64,000 nt of DNA, taken from Ryuthela nishihirai. Lineage: Eukaryota; Arthropoda; Arachnida; Araneae; Heptathelidae. Of this stretch, positions 54,493-64,000 are shown one piece after another. The translations under genes were made by a program, and so were the position numbers. Within the stretch, counting starts at the first letter, position 1. Every line of letters begins with the position of its first letter. The DNA lies in assembly GCA_038380435.1 (NCBI GenBank), contig JAWZYU010000020.1:47152307-47216306 (forward strand), written 5' to 3'. The notes beneath the pieces are model-generated. The model was not told the origin of the DNA, did no database searches, and saw only the letters and a program-made list of their open reading frames with translations.

Positions 54493-56548
54493 GAACTGAA
54501 TAACACATTTTCTTATTAAAAACTTTATGTCGCTATTTAATTATTGTGGTGCATTTAATTCTTACAGTTTCATTTATTTCGTATCGCCTTATATTAATAT
54601 TGTGTCAGTGAAAACGTCGTAGCAGAAAGCACAAGATTTTTAAGACCGTAATGAAACAACTTACTCCTAGCAAACGTCTGTTGAGTTGTTACGGTTATGA
54701 CTTTGTCCTTCAAACAAAAAAGAATTAGTACAGCCAGTTTTATGCTGCTTCCATAACATGTATTATTCTTTCTTTTTGTCGTGACTCATGAAACGTAATA
54801 ACAGAGATAATTAAGTTGCCCCTAGTGAAAAATCCTTTTCATAAAATGGATTAAGAAGCCCGAATAAATCACCTAGTTGTGCAAAGCACGTATAGTATGC
54901 CACAAAAGCTTCTAATGAAAATTTTTACCACTTTTCAAAGGATTTTTACTTATTTCGTTCAGTAGCGTTTCTCCACCTTTTTCTGCTTGCGGCACTAGCT
55001 TCAAGTTCCGTAGTAGCCCTAACAGTTACGGTTATCAAATTATAGGGGGGATAGATCACGATTTTGAAATCTTTTGAGACCTCAAAAGCGTTTTGTATAC
55101 TGTTAATATCACCTCAAAGAAAATTATCTAAAAAAATTTAATAATATTTACTTCAATCCGTTTTTGTTTCGTTATCTTTGCATCATCTTCAAAAAATAAA
55201 TTGAATTTCTTATCTCACACCTAAATGAAAATTCATAAAATTTCGGTTAACCAACCAAGGATTATCAATTTAACGGAACAAAAGTCGGTTACACGTTAAA
55301 TTTTGGGTGTGTGTGTGCAAAATCTCGCGCAACACTTTCCAGCATTCTCAAGGCAGTTCAGGAATTCTCACTTCAGGAAAAAAACCTCAATGAATTTTTC
55401 ACTAAATTTTCCCAGTTTAGACTTTTTTGGTCACTAGAATTTTTAAATAACGTACTTTTTTAATACTTGTTTGATTTCGATTTTAGTAACATATTGTTTT
55501 TAACATTGATTTTTGCTTCAACCCCTTTTTCCTCAATTATTGTACTCTAAAATATGTTTGTAAAAATTTCATCATGGAAAAAAAAATACGAGGATATTCT
55601 AATGTCTCTTTTTAATATTTTACCCAATAATGCTTAACAGATCCAGAAAGTATACCAGATTCGGATTTTTATTCTTTCTGGAGTATTTTTGTTCTCAATT
55701 CTTTGATGAAACTCAGCGAAATGTCATCGTCATATATTTTTCAAATAAGTATTCCCCTTTGTGCACTTAAATCATAAAAATAGATTTCATTAGATCGGCA
55801 AGGGCGTTGCCACTCTTGTGTGCATTAAAAAGGAGAATTGCTGTACGATGGATATCGATTATTTAATGAATGTACATCGTTATTTTTATTTTATCTTTCT
55901 ATTGCTTTTACGCTTGAACTTCTCAGTCTTTTTAGATCTATTCAAACAGTTGTTCTACAATATTTCCCAAACCCTGATCAAATTATATATTACAATTATC
56001 ATAAAATTACACATAATAATTTTATAATCACTATAAGCTATACGTTGTGTTAACATTGCGGAAAGTTAGCTTTCGTTTCAAATTGTGGTATCTTCCCGTG
56101 TATAAGACGCACTTTTTTACTTATTAACCACCGTCTTGTTTACTAAACTTTAACCACTCTTACGCTTGCTTTGGATATAGAAGGAAAAATTGTCTTGAGT
56201 GTAAAGTGCTGTAATAGTGCATGGCACTTCTTTTACCTTCAAGATATAGCTAAAAATCACAGTGCATCTTATAAGCGAAGATTGAAGAAATTCCTGTTTT
56301 CCTACATAATATGAGTATTGTCGGAATGCTCCCAAATGCAAATGTACATGCCATTGACGTCACTTGTTGTTTTCGATGTGGAATGAAATGTAAATCAGTT
56401 CTTCCTATTTTATTTTTTGAATCTTTGCTGACTCCAGGAGTACCCACCCTTGCCAGTGCAGGTGCACTCTGAATCAACCAAATGGCATTCTTTAACTCCA
56501 TCCACCCTTGAGAAAAGATTCAATTACTGTATTTTGAACCGTCTAAAA
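54493..56548. other. Long AT-rich stretch without recognisable genes
   Basis: About 2 kb, among the least repeat-marked DNA in the window. Frames of 60-83 codons show no motif. No RNA gene is seen. Confidence 0.45.
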
Positions 56549-56971
56549 CAGGGGTGAACAAACTCCGGCAATTTAACAATTTTTTCCCACCAACGTAAAA
56601 CCGTAAAACATAAATTAAATTTTTTAATCTGGATCTACTAAAGTTAATTGTGTTTAATAAGATGAAAGACGAAAATTTGAATAACATTATACAATTCGCA
56701 ATATGTTATTAACATTGAAGTCAAATGTTCAACAACACATTTCTGTTATCTAATCCTTTCATTCCCATATGCTTCGAAGCTAACCTCATTTTTAACATTA
56801 AAGTAAACTTTATATTAATATTCAATTTAATTATTTTGTGCCTATTTATATGGTAAGTACAATTTAATAAATGAAGTCAGCCCTTTTTGTTTTTTTTTAA
56901 CTCCTTTCCACAGCAAACATAATATTTTTGTGTTCAGCCTGATGCCAAAAACGTCTGTTTGTGCACCCCTG
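56549..56971. mobile_element. hAT-type nonautonomous element (423 bp)
   Basis: Termini CAGGGGTGAACAAACTC (left) and GTTTGTGCACCCCTG (right) are inverted repeats of hAT type. The flanking octamers GTCTAAAA and ATGTAATA agree at only five positions, consistent with an old duplication but not proof. The interior is AT-rich and non-coding. Confidence 0.72.
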
Positions 56972-57812
56972 ATGTAATAAGATAATCATTAAATAAATTA
57001 TAATCAGAAAGAACCGCTGAAAAAGTTCTCTACTTAAAAACGAAAACATGCATTTCTAATGAGTATTTAATTGAAAAAAAAATTATATTTTTAAAGAATC
57101 AAGAAAATATTTTGATTAAAAAATATACATATGTAATGAGTACTATGAAATGGCAACATCGTTCAATTATGCACCTAAAAATGTTTGATCAAAATATTGG
57201 AAGGAATGAGCCTGATTCAGTATGTCGATTTATAAACTTTTTTTATTGCTTTATAAACCACAAGTTCTGTTCCAATGAGCAGTGGATTGGACGGGCCTGT
57301 ATTAAAGGATTATGAATTTAGTTGATGTATAGTAATAGTAACTAAATCTGACGTATGAACTTTCGCCAGCTCTTTAAGTGTCAGAAGAGGGACAATGAAG
57401 GAATTGCAATTAGCTGAAGAGTCTAAATTAAGTAATGGCCAGCTACACGGAATAATTAAATACTTCGGCGCACGACTGCAGAAGAATCAGAAATAGGATA
57501 CGCCATTTTGCAGGTTGTCGTAGTGGTGTTTACTGAGGCTTCGCGAAAAGCTTTTACTCTCTGAGTATAATTAATAATTTAATGTGGAATTCAAAATGGA
57601 TCTAAACGAAATGCGAAGTTATCCTTGATCGAAATTGTTAAGTAAGAATGCAATGGATCTGAGATTCAAAGCTGGGATTCTAAATTTCATTTGGTGAAAT
57701 TGGCTGGAAAGGCTCTGATTTAAAAAGAAAGCTTATCAAATTGTCTACATCGATAATACCAGCGGTTTTCGCATGGGCACTGTCAGTAACGTTTCCGGTG
57801 TGGCTGGAAACG
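56972..57812. other. Unassigned stretch
   Basis: No gene or repeat is recognised. Confidence 0.4.
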
Positions 57813-58216
57813 TAGGGTTGTTTTACGCTGAGCAGCACTTTTCCGCACACAATGGTGCAAAATTACAAAGTTGCAGAGACACCAAAGGCTCAGAGCTGGG
57901 TAAGAGGAAGGAATGCTTAAGAAATGTTAGCAGACAGAAGAAAGATTCCCGTCAAAACCATCTAGTGTGTTGTTTAACGTGCACAGGTAAGGCTCTCTTG
58001 CACGCAGGGACATGGCTTCACGTCCCGTCAGACGGACGGCATTCCTTTCTAAGCTAATCGGTGCTTACATAAATCTAGGCAACAACGTAATAGGGGAGCG
58101 GTCTTTTACAAAGCGGTTAGTGGAGAAAATCAAGACTTAAGTGCAATGAGGACTCCAATCTGGAAACATCAGTTACATGTCTGCCTCGTTACCAAGTTAA
58201 ATAATCGCTCTCCAGT
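57813..58216 (-). mobile_element. SINE-A copy, highly diverged
   Basis: Reverse copy: GGGTTGTTTTACGCTGAGCAG, CACCAAAGGCTCAGAGC, TTTAACGTGCACAGG, GTCAGACGGACGGC, ending in a decayed head. Many substitutions and indels make it an old member. Confidence 0.85.
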
Positions 58217-58524
58217 GGACAGGGGAGGGGAAATGTGAGGAAGTTAATGCCGTTTATATTATCGAGGACGGGAGACATAAAGGTACTTGTGCCCCTGGGA
58301 GTAAATGTGTTATTGCAAATGTCTATTGTGAATTTCTAATCAAATGAGGCTTTCATCTCCTCTATGGGTTCCAATGGGATTATAATAGCTTTGAAATTCT
58401 AAGTATGCTCTAGTCACCTGACCGCTGACCAGATCATGAGAACTCAAGGACTTTGGAGGCCTTATTATCTAATTTTTATGAAATAAAACGAGATAGATTT
58501 TTCGCTTTGTCATCTGTAGACACT
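58217..58524. other. Unassigned stretch
   Basis: Contains CACCTGACCGCTGACCAGATCATGAG (58417-58442), faintly like the GCCGCTGACCAAATCATTC word of the 116-bp satellite and GGCCAGGTCACATGG of SINE-A. Nothing firmer is seen. Confidence 0.3.
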
Positions 58525-59105
58525 GAACATTTTTTTAGAGATAAAAATTATTTTCGGGTTTGATAGGTATCGATGAAATACTACAATTCGCACCGAATCT
58601 CACAGAAGTTATAATTGCGCCCTCTAACGGTGGAAAAAGTGGAAATTGCTAAATTTTAAACGGATATTGTGAACTATTATGATAGAAATTTGAAATTTTG
58701 ATGGTGGAGTATAAAATTCATGAAGTTTCCACTGATAATAATGAGCTAACCCCTTACCCTCAGGGGGCAGGAAAACGTAACTATTTTATTTTAAGAGATT
58801 AAGTGCTGTTTTTAGAGATAAATTAAAAATTCTTTGTGGGTTCAATAGGTAGCAATGGAATATCACGATTCGCACTTTCCGAATCACTCAAAAGTTTAAA
58901 CTGCGCCCTCTAATGATGGAATATTTTAAACTTGCAAATTTTTAAACGAATATTGCAAACGATATATTTATGGTAGAAAGTTGAAATTTTGGAGTTAAAC
59001 GTGAACGTCATGAGGTGTGCATTGACAACAATAAGTTGCCCTTTTACATCCGGAATGGGAGGGGGGAAGCAACTGCATTGTTTTAAGAGATAATCGAAAA
59101 TTTCT
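58525..59105 (+). repeat. Interspersed repeat Z, tandem pair
   Basis: Two diverged units about 280 bp apart share GGGTTTGATAGGTATCGATG / GGGTTCAATAGGTAGCAATG, ATTCGCACCGAATC / ATTCGCACTTTCCGAATC and TGCGCCCTCTAACGGTGG / TGCGCCCTCTAATGATGG. The 34.3-kb region carries a reverse-strand match. Not an element I recognise. Confidence 0.75.
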
Positions 59106-59413
59106 CTTTTACTTGGATAGGTACTAATCAAAGTACAGTGTTGCCAACTCATTTTCTTGAAAATTTTCAGTAAGTTGACGAAAAATCCCTACTGCTCAAG
59201 TGATTAACAAAAGAGATTGCTTCCGTTCTTTTCTGACAGAAATTATTCTGTTAGTGTAATTTCAAATCTATTGCTGTTATTAGTTTCAAGGGCTGTTTCT
59301 CTTTGCTTCAAGAAGCAGAAGGTGGAGCCTACATAAAAAAAATCAGACCATTAATCAACACAGAATTCAGTTCTCGTAGTACAAAATTTCCCTAAGCCTT
59401 CAGAATAGGTAAT
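59106..59413. other. Unassigned stretch
   Basis: Nothing is recognised. Confidence 0.4.
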
Positions 59414-59424
59414 CTGAGATGTGT

Positions 59425-59809
59425 TGGGCTGGGTTGTTTTACCTCTGAGCGGCACTTTTTTGCACACCATGGGCTAAATGGCCAGGTCACATGGACCCCG
59501 AAGGCTCAGAGAAGGTTGGGGGAGGGGACCCACTGGAACAGCTGTTGGGAGACAGATGGTAGCCTCCCGTCAAGGCCATCCAGCGTGTTCTTTAACGTGC
59601 CAGGGTATGGCTCTCCCGCACACGGGGGCCATGGCTTAACGTCCCATCCGGCGGACGGCGGCCTTTCCAAGCCCATCGGTGTCCCCTACTGACCGTGGGC
59701 AGGGCGGGGAATTTTGCGGAGATAAATCTCAACGCTGACCCAGCTGGGACTCGAACCTGGGAACTACAGATTACGAGCCTGGCGCTACCGACTGTGCAAC
59801 CCCCGCCCT
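59425..59809 (-). mobile_element. SINE-A copy
   Basis: Full-length reverse copy flanked by CTGAGATGTGT (59414-59424 and 59810-59820). Confidence 0.95.
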
Positions 59810-59820
59810 CTGAGATGTGT

Positions 59821-60245
59821 GATATAGCGGAAGTAGCAACTGGGTAAGTAATGGGGAGATTATGAAACTTCAGAATTCACGGTTCAACACTCCTGACGAA
59901 TGATTGGCCGATTGACATGTCAGTGATAGCTGATACATCATTGACCTGTCATCTATGAGAATTGTCGAAGAATCAACTGCGCAGTCTCAGAGTCTCTCAT
60001 TGCTTCCTCAGTTGACACTCGCAACACTATTGATGCGATGTCCGAACGTCGATGACGTAGAGTATCGCTTTGACTCAAGGTGCCAGTGCAACATCCTGGT
60101 TCGACTCCCATTTGTCATTATTCATAACCAGCTAGGTTTCAGAGAGTAGGCACTTGTAAGAAAAACGTGTCGTCCTCTTAAAAGCATGAAGATGGTTGCT
60201 GGCAGAAACTTGCCCAGGATTGAGTTTCGGGGTTGGGGGTGGGGG
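59821..60245. other. Unassigned stretch
   Basis: No gene or repeat is recognised. A GGGGTTGGGGGTGGGGG tract lies at 60229-60245. Confidence 0.4.
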
Positions 60246-60460
60246 CTTAGAATAAGACTTGAGTAGGGCTTCCCAAATACTAAAAGATTCCACCAGACAG
60301 GAAAAAATAATAAAACGATGAAAATGATATTTTACACGGAATAAAATTTTGCAGTTGTTTTTTAAATCTGTTTTTAGTATCGGGAATAAAATAAAATAAT
60401 ACAAAGACAGCTGTTATGGATTTCAAAACAGGTAGAAATGTTTGAGATTTCGCACAAGAC
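60246..60460 (+). repeat. Interspersed repeat X, copy 3
   Basis: AGACTTGAGTAGGGCTTCCC, GATTCCACCAGACAGGAAA, TTTTTAGTATCGGGAATAAA, AAAACAGGTAGAAATGTTTG. Colinear with 50200-50450. Confidence 0.8.
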
Positions 60461-60482
60461 GACCGGATTTTCTTTCCTCCTC

Positions 60483-60862
60483 CCAACTTTCTCTGAGCCC
60501 TTGGGCTGCGCGCCAGGCTCGTAATCTGTAGTTCCCAGGTTCGAGTCCCAGCTGGGTCAGCGTTGAGATTTATCTCCGCAAAATTCCCCGCCCTGTCCAC
60601 GGTCAGTAGGGGACACCGATGGGCTTGGTAAAGGGCGCCGCCCGTCGGATGGGACATTAAGCCGTGGTCCCGTGTGCGGGAGAGCCATACCATGTGCACT
60701 TTAAAGAAAACGCTGGATAGCCTAGACGGGAGGCCACCATCTGTCTCCCAACAGCTGTTCCAGTGGGTACCGTCCCCCAACCTTCTCTAAGCCTTCGGGG
60801 TCCATGTGACCTTGCCATTTAGCTCATCATGTGCAAAAAATACCACTCAGAGGTACCCCACC
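60483..60862 (+). mobile_element. SINE-A copy with permuted start
   Basis: Begins with an internal SINE piece (CCAACTTTCTCTGAGCCC plus TTGGG). It then jumps to the tRNA head (GCGCGCCAGGCTCGTAATC) and runs to a weak tail (CACTCAGAGGTACCCC). The order, internal piece before head, suggests a remnant of a tandem SINE junction or a rearrangement. Confidence 0.85.
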
Positions 60863-61824
60863 CCCATTCCTTAGTATGTGGCTCCGTTGAATCTGCCACA
60901 TTTATTATTTATTAAAACGAACGCGAATTTTTCGAATGGAAAATAAACGAAAGAATGCTTTTATCGCATTGATCAGAATTAACTTCTATCAGACTCAATA
61001 TATGTTACAGTAATATTAAAGTCAAAACAGGCTGAATAATTTTTCTAAACTCTATGGCTATCTAATTTCATTCCTCTGTCTGCATTTAAAAAAAGATCGC
61101 AGGAAAGAAAATGAGTTGGATCCCATTTAAAGAATGTCCCCTTCCCCCACGTCATAACGAGATCAAAACAGGACTGATAACGAGGCCAGCCAGAATTGAA
61201 GTATGAGTATGTCTGGGGTCAGCAATGGACGTCACGGCTCAAACACCTTCTTCGTCTGACGATGGTGACTGGTCGTGCTCGGAATGATGATGTCATATGG
61301 AGATCTTGACATTTCAATGGCCGTTCGTGTCATGTGGATCTGTCGATTAGTTCCGCAGTCAAGGTTTTTCTTTCTTGCTTTCTCTCCATGCTTAGGGTAG
61401 CTGCTCGATGTAGTAACCTTGATCTCTGTGTCTCTCAGGAGAATATTTCATCTGAACACGAATAAAAGAGTTTTCAGATTATTACAGCGTTGAGTTTTGA
61501 GCCTTCTCTGTATGCGAGTGATTTTGATGTTACAATAAAGTGAATGCTTCCTTTTGAATGTGAAGACGAATTCCAAGCTCCAGAACTTCAAAGTAAATAT
61601 TGGGGCGGGGGGGGGGACGTCATGGGTAAAAAAAAGGTAAGATTTATAGATTTGTGTATATTTGAACTTCACAAAGGTCAGTGTGCTGTTTAAAAGCTGA
61701 TCGAAACCCTTGCAGCATCTCCAGTCTGTAATATTTTGCTCCAAATGTAATTAAAACAGAAATAATAATCTGCTATAAACCGTGAGAAAATTACAGGTAG
61801 TGATTGGACGAGGCCATCCTGACA
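60863..61824. other. Unassigned stretch
   Basis: No gene is recognised. A G run lies near 61600-61616. Confidence 0.4.
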
Positions 61825-62307
61825 CAGGGTCAATATAAAAGAATACCCATTTTATAAGTGTACCATATTTTATTAAAAAATTAAAAGTGTGTACAAAATG
61901 TCAAGAAATTCCCAAAGTTTCATATTCTGTCTAACAGATTTAAATGTGAATGCTATTGGGGGCGTGATGTTCAACTTTAATCCATCTCAGCACAACATAT
62001 CCTGGTGTAAAACTTGAAACAGCTGCGGTGGTCTTTCAAATGCTGTAAATTGCGAATTTTTTTCTGCATACATGATGTTTTTAATGTATCCCAAAAGAGA
62101 GTCAAAGGCTGTGAAATCGGGACTTATTACAAACCACAAGAGCGGTCCGCCTCTAACAGTCCAGAGATTTGGAAATTTGTCATTTAAGACATTATATTTG
62201 ATACTGGCACCGCCATGTGATAATTTCGACACACAAAATTATGTTTGTTATTTAATTAATTAACAAAATATAACGCTTTAAATATGGATACTTTTATAAT
62301 GGCCCTG
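61825..62307 (-). mobile_element. Mariner-family remnant
   Basis: Ends CAGGGTCAATATAAAAGAAT (left) and CTTTTATAATGGCCCTG (right, followed by TA) are imperfect inverted repeats. About 480 bp remain, with only the C-terminal transposase part on the minus strand, so the element is internally deleted. Confidence 0.78.
61900..62250 (-). pseudogene. C-terminal fragment of a mariner-type transposase
   Basis: The minus-strand frame at 61987-62232 contains WTVRGGPLLWFVISPDFTAF then LLGYIKNIMYAEK. This corresponds to the family block RGGP..WP.RSPDLTPLDFFLWGYLKN.VY, which carries the third catalytic Asp (still seen as SPD). The first two Asp regions are gone. The fragment differs from the transposase at 3340-5310, so a second mariner lineage is present. 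Confidence 0.78.
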
Positions 62308-62361
62308 TATATTATTTTACTTTGGACAAACTGTAAAGCAAGTTTCAGGATTTGATTTCTA

Positions 62362-62565
62362 AAATAAAAGGTACAGGCGTGTTTCCCTATCGGTTTGCCG
62401 ATAGAGTTGTGATTTCTACACCAGTTTGACCTGGGTCATATTCGAATAAAAAGGAATTCGAACCTGGGTCATATTCGAAATAAAAGGTACAGGCGTGTTC
62501 CCTATCGGTTTGCCGATAGAGTTGTGATTTCTACACCAGTTTGACCTGGGTGATATTCGAAAATA
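62362..62565 (+). repeat. Direct duplication (about 85 bp, two copies)
   Basis: AAATAAAAGGTACAGGCGTG through CCAGTTTGACCTGGGT and ATATTCGAA occurs at 62362 and again at 62478. Only a one-base length difference and one substitution were noticed. Each copy contains the small palindrome CTATCGGTTTGCCGATAG. Confidence 0.92.
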
Positions 62566-62639
62566 ATATTGTCTGCGACTGCATAGGATTGAAAATAGAC
62601 ATATACCTCCATTCAAAATAAGTCATTCGAGATTTATCT

Positions 62640-62905
62640 CCGACATGTTTATTTCTTCTCCTCCCCCCTCCCATCCCGAAAACCGATCATCTTATACGAA
62701 ATCTCAAACTTGTCTACCTGCTTTGAAATCCAAAACAGTTGTCTTTCGATAATTTTTTTTATACACCTAGTCTATGTCCGACACACTAAAAATGGATTTG
62801 AAAAACAACTATAAAATTTTGTTCCATGTAGAATCTCATTTCAACCTTTCCTGCCCGGTAGAATATTTAGATAATTAGGAAACCGTACTCAAGTCTTAGT
62901 TACCC
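62640..62905 (-). repeat. Interspersed repeat X, copy 4
   Basis: ATACGAAATCTCAAACTTGTC, CTACCTGCTTTGAAATCC, GTCCGACACACTAAAAATGG, CAACCTTTCCTGCCCGGTAG. It is the reverse complement of the 50-kb copy and is bordered by pyrimidine-rich runs. Confidence 0.82.
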
Positions 62906-62921
62906 CCTCCCTCCCCTCCCC

Positions 62922-63303
62922 TGGGGCTCAGTCGGTAGCGCGCAAGGCTCGTAATCTGTAGTTCCCAGGTTCGACTCCCACTTAGACCAGCGTTGAGATT
63001 TATCTCCGCAAAATTCCCGCCCTGACCACGGTTTGTAGGGGGACACCGATGGGCTTGAAAAGGCCGCCGTCCGTCGGATGGGACGTTAAGCAGTGACACA
63101 GTGTGCGGGAGAGCCATACCCTGTGCACGTTAAAGAACACGCTGGATGGCCTTGACGGCAGACTACCATCTGTCTTCCAACAGCTGTTCCAGTGGGTCCC
63201 CTCCCCCAACCTTCTCTGAGCCTTCGGGGTCCATGTGACCTGGCCATTTAGCCCATGGTGTGCAAAAAAGTGCCGCTCAGAGGTAAAACAACTCAACTCA
63301 ACC
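62922..63303 (+). mobile_element. SINE-A copy
   Basis: Forward copy starting within the A box (GGGGCTCAGTCGGTAGCGCG) and ending GGTAAAACAACTCAACTCAA. It sits directly after repeat X copy 4. Confidence 0.93.
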
Positions 63304-63599
63304 CTCCCCTTCCCGAAGCTAAATTCGTGAACTCTCCACGAAACTAAATCCTGGGCATATGCCTGGTTTATTTGACTGATTAAGTAACGTTTACATTTAC
63401 GATGATTATTTCAAAACTCGATTTTAAATTTTAGAAAAGCCAAAGTGAGTAAAATTTTATTTTTCAATAAAAGAAATCATTATTCAATTCACAATTTACT
63501 TGTTTCGTCATTCGTATTTTATTTAATTTTTACAAACAGATATCTAATATATTTAGACGATTAGGAGTGACTGATAGAAAATGAAGCTAATTCTAACTT
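63304..63599. other. AT-rich unassigned stretch
   Basis: Nothing is recognised. Confidence 0.4.
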
Positions 63600-63772
63600 T
63601 AGTTAATATTTCTGAAAAAGTTTTTTCGCCTACACGACGGGAATCGAATCGTTGTGGAATTAATTGAATTCGAATGTTATTGTGGGCATGCCAGCTGGCA
63701 TGAATCTGGAGAGTTGCGGGTTCGATTCCCGCCTTGTCGGCGAGAATTTTTTTTTCAGAAATATTAACTAAT
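63600..63772. repeat. Foldback with a tRNA-like B box
   Basis: Arms at about 63601-63648 (AGTTAATATTTCTGAAAAAG ... ACGACGGGAATCGAA) and 63721-63771 (TTCGATTCCCGCCTTGTCGG ... CAGAAATATTAACT) pair almost fully around a 72-bp loop. The right arm contains CGGGTTCGATTCCCG, a good RNA polymerase III B box. No complete tRNA cloverleaf can be drawn. Confidence 0.8.
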
Positions 63773-64000
63773 GTTGAGGTCTATCTGTGTATTTACTATG
63801 GATGGATTTTTAATTCTAACTTGATGCAGAAATGATAGAACTCTCTAAATTTGCAGCCAGAGTAATATGGGTCTTAGATTTCGGTAAAAATCTGACCTAT
63901 GACACATCCTTCAAGATGAAATACAGGCCAGTAGAGGTCAAACCTTGATATACAAGTTCCTGCAAACAGAAAAATTGGTGTCTAGCGGTATTTCAGGTTG

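Noticed and set aside
63690..63745. Stand-alone tRNA gene
   Set aside because: Only the B-box arm is convincing; the acceptor and D arm cannot be formed. The sequence is part of a foldback.

Overview
The window looks like eukaryotic nuclear DNA from an invertebrate, most likely an arthropod. It contains tRNA-derived SINEs with target-site duplications, RTE-like and CR1/Jockey-like LINEs, mariner and hAT elements, palindromic MITEs and long satellite arrays. It has no operons, no dense ORFs and no bacterial signals. I cannot name the species. I see no convincing host protein-coding exon and no intact functional gene; nearly all recognisable sequence is repeat-derived.

The dominant element is a tRNA-derived SINE of about 390 bp, called SINE-A here. 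Its 5' head is tRNA-like (A box TGGCTCAGTCGGTAGCGC, B box GGTTCGAGTCC, anticodon-like CGT). A central body follows, and the tail is GGTAAAACAACCCAACCC. More than 30 copies occur on both strands, many with exact 10-14 bp target-site duplications. Its reverse strand is open for about 70-100 codons, which gives many misleading ORFs. A second tRNA-derived family (SINE-B, about 200 bp, TATTT-rich tail) has 6-8 copies.

Layout. 1-2079: 116-bp satellite running into a SINE-A remnant. 3217-5371: dead mariner-family transposon with two SINE-A copies inside it. 5621-5860: 36-bp minisatellite. 7838-7987: palindromic MITE half. 8642-9366: SINE-A with a triplicated 3' half. 12345-13680: 72-bp satellite, followed by a degenerate array to 14545. 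15387-15950: LINE tail. 16525-24735: an 8-kb satellite of about 47 units of 167 bp, lying inside a single SINE-A copy. 26177-26667: rearranged SINE/MITE/hairpin cluster. 27405-27592: foldback. 29388-29970: possible solo LTR. 36051-36929 and 42973-43529: further internally duplicated SINE-A copies. 39102-39315: complete palindromic MITE. 43820-48830: three-level nest (old SINE-A, then an RTE-like LINE, then a reversed CR1/Jockey-like LINE fragment). 50081-50925: composite element bounded by a perfect 30-bp inverted repeat. 51010-51604 and 56549-56971: hAT-type nonautonomous elements. 61825-62307: mariner remnant. 63600-63772: foldback carrying a tRNA-like B box.

The most interesting theme is SINE-to-satellite conversion. 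The 8-kb array is made of a 167-bp internal piece of SINE-A, and its two ends are the head and tail of one SINE. Three other SINE-A insertions, each with its own target-site duplication, carry 1-2 extra internal units. Two of these share the junction AACCCAACGTTAAAG and the third has a near-identical one. They look like early or arrested stages of the same kind of process.
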